Below are positions 18,391-30,300 of a stretch of DNA of 64,000 bases, in pieces. The first letter of the stretch is position 1, and each line of letters opens with the position of its first letter. The notes beneath the pieces were generated by a model that saw only the letters and a list, made by a program, of their open reading frames with translations, had not been told where the DNA came from and searched no databases. The stretch is from NCBI GenBank assembly GCA_040285745.1, contig JAUFOR010000004.1, positions 930,001 to 994,000 on the forward strand, given 5' to 3'. This DNA comes from Barthelona sp. PCE (Eukaryota; Metamonada: BaSk clade). The position numbers and the translations under genes were made by a program.

Positions 18391-21300
18391 ATGGTAATAC
18401 AGGATAACGAAGTGGTTACCAGCGGGTTAAAGGGGTTCTTCGGAAAGCATTTGAGCGCTCATTTATCACGATCAGATATTTCTCAGCTTTTGAACAATGA
18501 TGTGTTTAAGTTTAGGTTGAATTACTTTCTATTTGAACGGCACACAACTATTGTCTACGTATTTAAACCAAAAAAGGAGTCTATCCCTATTCTTTCTTCT
18601 AATGTTGGTCCTCCAGGATCGCGCTCCAATTCATTTGTTGGCGTATTTGATAATACGGAGGAGACAGAGTATGTGGTGAGCTTTGATTGTCCATTTGCTC
18701 ATGCAGAGCATATAGTATTCTTTATAAAGTCACCTCCTTTTGTTTATTCGCGAGATGAGTCTTCTCTTTCCGTAGTTGTAGGTGCAATCACACAGCCCAT
18801 TCTTAACAGTCTTAATGGACTCATCAGTGGAGTTCTAGTACCACTGGTTGATAATTTGATATCATTGAATATGCCCAAGATTTTGCTTAGCCCAGTTTTA
18901 GATCCACTCTTTTCAGAATTGCTTATACACTTTCAGTTTTTGAATGCTGTAAGTGATATGACATGCGCAGAAAATGAAAACACTGTTTTACTGCCTTTAC
19001 CCCCAAGTCTGAACAATTCTCCGAAGGAATTGATCGATATGTATATTGATTTATGGTACAAGCAGATATCGTTGGTGCTGAAGAAGAATCATGAGATCAA
19101 ATGTCCACTAGATGAAGTGATTTTCTGGTACAATAGAAAGAAGATCCTTAAAAGTTTGTTACGTCAGTTGAATTCAGCACAGCTCAAGTCTTTTCTTATT
19201 AATAACCACATCAATTTCTCAAAGTTTGAGATGAGTATAGAAGAGGAGTTGGTGTTGGCAACAAAGATATATGGATTGCTGAAACCCACACGCGAGATCT
19301 TTGAACAGTTTAATAGCATCTCCATACAGGAGGTCATCTCCTTCATTCCTGCACTGTTTGAGTGTTTTTATCAACTATGGCTTATCAGTCATGATGTGTA
19401 TGTTAAGGGTATGAATATCAACATATTTAAGCTCATGAAATGCATTGCTTTGGTTGTTATTGACAAATGCAAGGCATTTTTGCACTGTGAAGAGATATTT
19501 CTTTTTGATTACATTAAGTATGATGAGCACAACAATCAGTACAAGTTGAAATTGATTGATGATTCAATTATTGAAAAACTCTTCCTGAAATCAGGTACTC
19601 TCATCAAGAAGTTTAAGCTGGTTGTCAACATTTGTTCCACAATTAAGAATGTTTTCTTTGACTATAAGTCCAAAGCTAGTACAAATCATGGAGTAGACGG
19701 TAAAATTACAACACCGCGTCGAGGATCAGTTGTTGAAGAGGAAATTAAAAAGGCAAAGATCGTAAAAATGGAAAAACGGCACATTCTTTTTGATTGGAAT
19801 GCAATTAATAATACACAGCTCTTCAAGGAGCTCGATATGTTCATGGACAGGACCATGGATCTTTTTGAGCTGTTTAAGATCTTTAAACACTTTACCCTAA
19901 TTGACAACATTAATTTCAGCCAGATTTTCCAAAACGTTACCAAATACGATGATCTTAACACAATAATAAGTCAGTATTGCAGAGATATTCGCAATCACAC
20001 TGTGCACTGCATAATCAGCATCACACAAGGTACTATCGATCGATGTTATGATGAGTATTACGTTAAACATGAGGGAAGAGATGGTGAGGAAGTAAGACAC
20101 ATGTCATACAAAGAATACTGTGATAAAAAATTGGGACTTTACGAGTGTGATCCTATAAGTTTTAATTCTGCCTTTTATGACATGGAGAAAAACGCTCAAG
20201 TGTTGGGCACTGAGCTAGCTGAGTTACTGGATGGCGGTTTTTCAAATTTATACGATCTGACTGGATCTATCGAGCTTCTTATGTTCCTACAACCTCTTCA
20301 GCAAGACCCTGTCCTTCTAACTGTTGCCCGTGTATTGAACAAGGCGTTCGTGACTATATGCGCTCACATATACAGGCAAACGCAGATGATTGCGTTGAGC
20401 GCTGGGGTTTCATTGGTAGAGTTGGATGATATAGTAATACCACGATTACCTCTGCCTGTGGAACCAACATCGTCGCATCAAGGCCAGTCGGAGTTTTCCG
20501 AGCTTACAACTGTCCAAAAATTACAGAGATATGCCAACTGTCGGGATCTCATCAACAAATTCCGAGAGAAGTTCAACCACTTGAATTTTTCGGCGTTGCC
20601 GGATGACGTTATCCTCTCACAGAATACACAGTACAAGAGACGTTCGGAAAAGAGCGAGAATGATAAACTTATTGAGCTTGGAAACATTCTTCTAAAACCA
20701 GCGTCTGTTTATACTCCCTTTGAGCTGTTGTTGCTGGTTAACAGTGTTGTCAAAACCTGCTTTGCAAACTCATTACGCTTCCTTGATGGCGCAGAGGCAG
20801 AATTTGCTGGTAGAATCGCTCAGACATACAGAGACTTCTTCTCAACAATCAACGAACAAGAAGATTATATTGAAGGATTTCTGCGTTCGAGTTTGCTCAT
20901 TCTTGAGGCTCCAGAAAGCAACGAATTTCATCTTGACAGTGAGGAGGAGAGCGTGAGTGAGGCAGAAAGTATAGAAGAAGAAGAACTAGATTTGGACAGC
21001 GATATAGACCATCTAATGAAATCCATTCACGACGCTGTTGATGATGAAAATGATAAGAGTGAATTGACGCTTAACTTTAGTTTGGTTAGTAATGTTGAGG
21101 ATGATGTTAGGTTGGAGATTCCATCCATCAAAGATAGTGACCTGATTGGTCGTCATGTTCTTGTCAATAAGGATCCTGTGATTAATGATCTGATTTTTGA
21201 TTGCAAAGCTGTGTGTAAGTTATTTAGTATAAGTGAAATATCAGATATTCAGGTTCCCAATATCGTTACACGTTTGGCTACATTTTCTAATGTTTACAGG

Positions 21301-24300
21301 CGTATTATCTTCACTCTTTCTTTCACCATGAACATGTATAATGATACCCTTGTTCACATCAACCATGTGATACGTGCTCTACTGTATGGTCCAATGGAGC
21401 GCTGCGTTTCATTGTTGGAAAAAGGTTTGGAGTTGTGCTGGGACGGTGTTGAATGTGAACAGTTTGTGAACGATCTTCGCTCAGACATAATGTTTTTGCT
21501 CAACCGTGTTCAGTCATTGAACTCTATTTATGTACTCATTCCCAATTTTTTCGATGGACTTATGGACCAAGGTGTGTTAAATCTTTCAGACAAAACGTTT
21601 GAATCCCTTGGTAGTTTCATCAAATATGTGGATGGAAGTATTAACACTCTAATTGAAAGTATTAAGGCTTTCAATGTGGATCTTACAGATTTGTTGCAGC
21701 AGGCTTACAATCAACTTGATATATCACACGGTGAACCGTTATGGACGGAGTTCGTACAGTCAATTGTTGACTTACTGACCCCGCGTCTGGAGCAGCTCGT
21801 TGAGAGTGAGCTGAGCGGATTACTAGCATTCTTAAAAAGAGAGGACTGCATTATGGGTGATATTGTCTTGAGCGGATGTCGTGTTGAGACAACACCCAAT
21901 CATTTTAAAGAGGCAGAGATTATGTTTATCAGTGATCAGTCCATTGATCTTAAGCATCGCAATCTATTTTTCATTGTGAAGAATCTAATCGATCGCATGC
22001 TTACAGTCCCCGCATTCATTAATATCGGGCGTCCCACAGCTGATAACATTTTGCTTACACTTGACACACCCCGTTTTATGGAGGTGAACCGAAATTTTAG
22101 CATTGATCTTCGAAATCATGTTTTTAGTGTGGAAAAGTCAAGGGATGTTGGTAATCTGAATGACTTTGAGGGAGTTTCAAAAATTGGTCACTTAACCTTA
22201 GATATCTTCAACGTTGTTGAACGTATATGCGGTGACATATCAAGTATTGTTGGCGAGCTACATGTTAGCTTTGATCCTTTACTTGCAAGCGATCAGCTCA
22301 GCAGTATGATTGAATTTCTACCAATTTCAAAGTATATGATCAGCGAGATTCCTTTAGTATCCGATACATTCCCATCGCTTCCAGTTCTCGATGACAGTGC
22401 AGGATTTCTCAAAGCACTTCAAGATCAGTTACATCAGGTGAAGTTGTTACAGAGCGATATTCTTTCTCTGCCATTGAAGAAAACGAGTAATTGTGTTATG
22501 TTTGATTTGTATCCGTTGCAAAATTCACTATTAACACGAATTTCACGTGTTACAAATTCCGTACGCACGTTATTGTTTGAGATTTTCACTGTTTTGAGCG
22601 ATATTGTTGATGGAGAGATCAGTTTGTATGATGATCAGCTGAACAGTGCACAAAAGACGCTGAACTATGTTATGAATATTAATACTTCCAATTCATATCA
22701 ATCTGCATCACAATATAACATAACGACAGAGGAGGATAAGGAACGTTCCATCTCAAGAACCGAGGTTTTCAACTTTTTCTACTGCCTCTTTAAGTTCAAA
22801 CTGAACTCGAAGTTTATTGATATTTGTATCAAGCTGTGGAAGAACGCCCTCGTTATCATTGAGGGCGTCTGGCCCTCGTCCACTTTACAGTTGAATAACG
22901 TATTCACGAAGTTAAGCATTCGTTTCAGAAACCTGTTGACGATTCGTGATACAATTCTGCCAAATGTCGTTGTCTTAGGAACGAAGTTTGTTGAGCATAT
23001 CGAACTGAAACACGATGATATCTTGGAGAAGGCCAACACAATGTTTAACAACATACAGCAGAAAGCACCCTTCACTGTTCAACGACTTGTAATTCCAAAT
23101 TTGGACGATCAATGCTTTAGCACTGCATTTTCAATGATAGATGACTTTTTCGAACAGTTCACTACACTTAAGGCCGAATGCGAAGAGTTAGATGAGATGG
23201 AGGAAGTCTATGGAGAAAAGATAGTTGGTGAGGTCCCAATTGCTTCGATTGAAGATCTTCTCAATGAGTACCGTGACTTTTGGAACATTTACAAAGAGGC
23301 CAATGAGTTGGTTATAGTGTTCAGGTCTTCTTTGTTCTGCAACACTGATCTTTTTACATTCCAACAGAAAACAGAGAAGATCATTGATAGATGTGATAGT
23401 ATGATGTACTCGCAGTCATTCCTTAGTGATTGGTATCCGACCCTCAAGTCTCTGCTTGATTATTTACCGTTGGCAAAGAGGCTGGAGCAGAATTCGATCA
23501 CTGAATACAGTTGGCAGCGAATCAGCAACCTTGTTAATGAGAACCTCTCTGGTAAGCGTGAATTCTGCAATATAATTCTATGGCCTGAAGTTTTCAGTGA
23601 TGATAACGCAGTTAAGAAAATTTCAGACATTATCAGCAGCGCTGAACGTGAGGAGGAGAATCTTGAGGTTCTCAATGGGCTCACAACTGAGTATCAGCAC
23701 TGTTCATTCCATTCATCCAAGTATAGCGTTTCATTTCCGCGTGCATCATGGATCACCAGTGTTTTCATGGCGAATGAGGCTGAAGCAAAGCAAATCATGA
23801 GATCAGTTGAGATCTTGATGGCTAAATACCGTAAGAATCGCATACAGAAACCATTTAACAGAAAATCAAGAACTCGAAATGAAATCGATGAGATATCAGC
23901 TGCTATCGTCATTCAGTCTACATGGCGTGGATATTACGAGCGTAAGATGCGTTCTTTTGAGCCTGGGGTAAAAATGTTGATGGAGATTTCCCGCAGATAT
24001 CGTGCAGCTGTTGTTATTCAGAGTGCTTGGCGCGGTTACATGGTCCGAAAGAAAATGTGGAAGAAGCAGACGAACAAGGAACATATCAGCATAGACATAT
24101 ACTCCATCCGCTCCTTCTCTCTTTTCTCCAAGAATTTTACTGTCGCCTCAGCGGATACTGTGATGAATTTGTTAACCGTGGATGACTGGGGGTCTATTGC
24201 GTCAGCAGCGGAGTATATTGGCCCATCAATGCGCCTAAGACACCACATGGATGAGTTACAGAACGCAGTAGATCGTGAAACACCACGTTTATCTCTCAAG

Positions 24301-27300
24301 TTTGAGGACTGGTTCAAGCGTTTAGCTGATATCAAGAGGTTGTACGCCATGTTATTTAGCGTATGTTTTGCAACCGAGGGTATTTTAAATCTGGCGCTTC
24401 GTGCTGTCATGTCGACGTCTTATGTCCCTGCGCCTGAGAAGAAGTTATCACTTTCTCATTTATATCGCGCGTTCTGTAACGTCTTAACCTTGTTGTTGAC
24501 GAAGCGGTCCATTACGGCTGCATGTGATAATGAGATTTTCGAAGCACTTTTGGAGATGAAGGGGTACATTAACCGATGTGTTGATGACTTTGTTGAACCA
24601 TTTTGGATGTATGAGGTTGAGCGTGCGCCACTGCTTCGATTTATTCGAGCTGGTCAGCTTCCAATTATTGCTATTGCGTTTAATCGTTGTTTGGATAAGG
24701 ATATCATGTTTGATTCTCGTATATTCAAGCTGGAGCGTTCCACTCTCAACTTTTTGGCAAATCGATGTTTCAGCAATGTACTGGCTCTCAATATTAAAGA
24801 TAACGAGATCGTCTCAGTTGTTGATATGAATGGTACTAAGATGAAGCTCAATCCGCCAATTTCTCTTTTGTACCGATTCTCCTTCAGTTTGTTCATCAAT
24901 ACAGTTGATCAAGTATTGGAATTAACAGTTGATCACATTTTTGAGTCAGCCAAACTTCAAGATCTATCTGAGAAAACTACTGCAAATGATTTGATAGCAA
25001 TGATAACAAAGGTTCCTGCTTTATACGGCAGATGCTTCATCTCATATTTTGTTAGCAATGTTAATTGTACAAGGGATAAGATCGAGTCACTATTGGCTGA
25101 TTTGGCGTGTTATGTGCCCGAATCACACCTCCAATGCCTCGTACCAATGGCAATCAGACTGTGTGCGGCTGAGAAGGATCTGAAGCTAGAGTTGGATCTG
25201 GACGAGTTGATGTCATCGCCACGATTCATACCGACCCTTCCAACCCTTCCTCTTAATATCTTACCGAATTTGGAAGTACATAATGTTATGGAGATGTTAA
25301 AAAAGCACCGGCTTCTTATTGTACACGATTCAAAAGGTTACTTTGAGCATCTTATACGCGCCCTTCTCTGCTTAGAGGGAGTTTGTATGGTAGATGACAG
25401 TAATATTGACGATAACGAGTTCTCTTTGGAACAGATGAAGAGTAATGCAAAATATGCCTTCGAAAACAATCATGTTCTCATTGTGCGCAACATTAAGACG
25501 CTTTCATCTGCTGTGCGCTGTCAGTTCTTACAGGCTCTCGAGGCATGCGAATGTCAGGTCTTGGTTCATTGGCCAAGTAGCAGAGTGTTGGAGTTTGGTT
25601 CTTTCAAACGCTATAAGTTACAGGGACGTGTCACAAAGATGCAACTGCGCGCCCATCTTGTAATACTATGTCTTCAAAAACAGTTGCCGAATGCCGTAGA
25701 GCTTAGTAACCAATTGGCGAGTATTATTGTGCAACTCAGATGTGTGCTTAGTAATTATCAGGTACAGTTTCCAATCAGTTCAGCGCTCATAAATCGTATG
25801 CTAAATGGTACGAGCAACCTTTATAGGCGTATGTTAGGCGATGAAGAGAGCGACATCGAGCTATGTGAGCAGGTGGCTGCATTTGTCATTAACAAGTTAG
25901 TTTTGCTTCACTCGATTCCTATCGAGACACTACAGTTAGGGCACACTCATATCGGGCCAGTTATTGTCGACTTGGAAGACGTGGTGCGTCCTGTACTTAA
26001 CCAATTGAGCCCTCTATATGGACACATCGAACACTGTGATTTGCCGTCTGAGTACGATGTATTCACTGATCGAGTATTGAACACTGACGACATCACACTG
26101 CCGATGCGCCCGTATGCTCGTCTTTTGTCTTCATTCTTTGATACAACAGATTCTTGTGTTGTATACGCAACCAGCGGTCATCCTATTGCAATCAGTAAGG
26201 TACTTCTCAAGTGCTGCATGACTGTCGGGTATGTTATGAACATTAAGATCCGCAGGCTTGGGAATTTAACGCCCAGGCAGCATGTCCGCTTATATATTCA
26301 GCAGCTTGAGGAGCATTTGTTCTCGATGCCGTATGTTGGCGATTTATTAGTGCTTTTCACTGTTATGGAAATTGAAAGTCAGCTTGCTTTTGCCATAATT
26401 GACCGATTGAAACGTAAGTTCATCCAATTGTCATCTGTTCCTCAGATTTCAGAGCGCTTCAGCTCATGGCGGATTTTTACGATGTGGTTCAGGTACATTC
26501 CCAGTAGCGTTGCTGATACTGATTTGTATCAACACGCAAAACTCTCTGTACCACACCACCCAAGCGAAAGTCTGGGTATGTTGTTCTCCGAGTTCTGGAA
26601 GCCGCATGGAAAGTCTGATCAGCTATTATCGGTCATGTGCCTACCATCAATTGTTCTTCCTTTCTTCACAGAAACATATATTAAGGTGTTCAGTATTCCA
26701 TTTGACCACAAGCGCATCATTGATATTTTCTATTCCCTCATCTGCTCATCCCAATATCAGAGCATGTACGCTCCGTATCACATTCTTTGGTGTGGTGTTG
26801 AAGTTCGCACACATATGTTGATGAGGATAGCACGCGGATTCGAGAAGTTTGGACCAATGGAGCTTCTATGGACACTTTATTACGTTCTCACCATTCCACT
26901 TGCAGAGAAATACCGCAAGGAATTCGATACGGTGTTTGACAAGCTCATTGCACAGCCCTTTATTGAGACATTTAATATGCCTCCTAACAATGCCTGTGGT
27001 GCACATCTTAAGAATGTGTATATTGAGTTGGTGACCAAGGAATCGTTTAAACAACAGACCCAGAATCATTTGCGTAGTACTTTCCTACGTACTTCATTTA
27101 TTGTTCGTCCCAAGGTTAAAAGCCGTTTGCAACACGATCAAAATATGACAAGATCAAAGACAGCGTGGTCAGTTTTCGAGAGCATCGCTTGTATTCCCAT
27201 TGAGGATATGCCTCCATTGCTGTTGTCTGGTAATATTCCACTCAATGACATGGTCAATTATCTCATGGATAGAAACAAGACTCATATTGAGGTCTATATC

Positions 27301-30300
27301 ATTCGTGTCAGTCCGTTTACCACACCAGAAGATATTGTAAGTGCATTGCTGGCCCCATTCGTCAGATTAAACGATCAAATCTCGCCTAAGCGTCGCCGTG
27401 GATTCAACCTTTACTATTTCAAAGACTTCCACAGGATTCCTGCTTTTTGTTTCAGCATGTTAAGTGAATTGTTGGTTGATAAGCATGTTTTCGTGGAGAG
27501 GGACAGGAAATACGTACATTTTAACAGAACACTGTTCTTTTTAGAAGGTGAATTCACCAAGCCAGCAATCTTTCCTCCTAATGATGAATTTGCTGGTTTG
27601 TTTGTACCTATGTGTGGTATTCTCACACTTCGTTTCTCCGATTCCTTGAACACGTCAATAGTTGGCACACTTGCCAAGGCGTGGAAAATTGGACCCACTG
27701 ACAGGAATTATTATTTGCTGGAGGCGGCAGAGCAGACGATTGCATATTGTCTTTCACTTTTCCGTCAAGTGTTCCCATTGAGTTTTGGGCGCGAGTTCCT
27801 TAGTTGTGACTGGCTTCTGTTAGAACCCTACATCACACTCATCAAGGAACATGCTCCGAACGTCGATATGTTCGGTTCGACATTTGTCTATCTCATAGCG
27901 ACTGTTCTTCAGAGTTGGTCGCTGAAGGCATCCACTACTTCTGAACGTAAGCTCATCAGCCAGATTATCGACCGATCCATCCGTCGATTCTTCCCTGCCG
28001 ATGCTGTGCTCCACATCAAGAGTGTATCAGACGTACTCCTGGTACCAACGAAAATCGCACGCCTGCTGACAAAGCAAGCAAAGTCGAACCAAACAATGAT
28101 CGATCAGTCCATCATATGTGATGGGCTTGTTGCCATTAACCGCGTCAGTATTTTCCGTCGTCGTCTTCTTCGATACCTTGTTGGATCATTTACCCACGTT
28201 GTATCCCTCCCAGTCGTTTTCCTTCGTCTCTTACTGCATCTCTGTCTTTTAATTGAGGGATCGTCTCATGTCAGTCTGGTTGGTCCCGCCTCGTCAGGTA
28301 AGAACTTACTCTGCAGAATCGCCCTGCGTTTACTGTGCGATTCTGAGATGGGTAAACTGTCTGTCATGAGCCTTAAGGATGTTTTGTTTGATCAGAAGAG
28401 TACGCTTGAGTTTGTTAGAGCAATTGTGATTGATAACAGGCGTATTATGCTTCGAATTTCTTGCTCAGACGTTGATACATTAACACACTCTCAGAAGAAC
28501 GTGTTAAGTTGCGTTTTTGAAGAGTTGCTGTGTAAGAATTCGTCATACAACACAATGTTGCGCATTATCAGTGATAAGACTGTTTCGATCCACTCGGAGA
28601 TCCACGCACAATTGTCCACAGGTCGACTCAGTTACCATGCAATTGATGGCGCTTTCGTTGGACAACTATCGAAGAACGTACAACTAATTACTACGATTAA
28701 CTCTCAGAGGCTTCTTGAGCAAGAGATTCTTCAAATGTTTGTAAGTTCATTCACTCTTGCAACAACTCTACATGTTCCTGTATGGAATAAGGAGGACTGG
28801 GTTCTTGCGAGCTCTGATGTTATCTTACAGCTGAACAGCAAGTATCCCTTGCACCTAACCTCTGTTGAACGTGATAACGTCTGCTATCACATGGCAACTG
28901 TTTTCTCTCAGTTGAGTAGAAACCTCAGCCGCTACTCCAACAATGTTGTGTTTCACGATGTCGTTGAGCCTGCCATTGCGCCAGACGACCTTGCGGTTTA
29001 TATCGAACGATTTACCAGTCTCAACCTCTTATTATTTGAGTATAACTCTCGTCGTTTACATCTCATCAAGGCGAGCCATAAGTTCGTGCAGTTTGCAAAC
29101 AAAAGTCTTGAGTTGCAGCGAAACGAGCGCCAGACTCTCCGGAAGAAGCTCGACTTTTTGTCTCACTCAGTTGGTGAGCTTATCAGCCAGATTGCGGATG
29201 AGAAGCTCCGACTCCAAGTGTCGAATGAAAGCCTCGATAACGAGCGCAAGCTTCTTTTGACTGAGAATGACCGTCTTGCCGTTCTTCAGGAAGGCTTTAA
29301 TGCAGAAAATGACGTATACATGCGTCATAACATGCATTTTAAGGAGCTCTTAACGAAGATTAGAGACCTTCCAGTGACAGATCACGGTACGATTGAGTCA
29401 GCTGATTACCTAAATCTTAAACTCATGTCATCACCGGATCTGTCTCTTTGCTTACTTTCGAAGTGCATACTTGAGATTATCAGTTCCGATTCAGTACCAG
29501 CTGAACCGATCGACTCCTTCTTCCGACTTAAGCGAACGATAACGAACTTCCCAGGTTTTGTTAAGCTGTTGTTTATGTTCAACATTACAGAGATCAGTAC
29601 AAGCACAGTCATTACACTTGAGCGCGAGTCAAACACGCTTCATGACCTAACCGAGCATAAAAATTCCATCGTTCGATTATTTTACGAGCTTATTGCAATT
29701 ATTCCAATCTTACACAGTGCTATACAGCTGAAGAATAGCCGTTCAGATGAACTGAACCTTTGCTTGCGTGAGATTGAAATTCTTCGTGCTCGTGAATCGC
29801 ATGGTGAGCAGAAGGTGCGCGCAAGTAATAGCCGTGTCAACCGTTTGCGTTTGGATCTTTTAGCACTCATCAACGAGAAGACCATAGTCCAGCAGGCATT
29901 CGATGGTGTTAATGAGATATACTCTGTGCTTCAACTTGTGTCCAATGGAATGGACGAGGTGACAGCATGGACAACAAGTGTGGCATCTTCTGTCGTTAAC
30001 TCATCAATTGTGACGCCTGCAATATCATATCGAGAGACGACTTCAATAACTTCATCTGTAATTGCAACAACTCCAAAGGTGAAGACTAGTAGTAGAACGC
30101 TCGATACACCGAACACTCATACGTTCTCACGTTCTGAGCTTGGTCTTGGTACGCCCCATAACGTTGAGGCACCTAGGGAGCTCAGTCTCCACACTCCTGT
30201 TCCCACTTGCGCAATAGTCGCTGTCATCCTCACAATTCTTCCGAACCTTCCGGGAGAGTACCATCGCTCTGTTCTATCATTGGTTGTTGATGATATGGTG

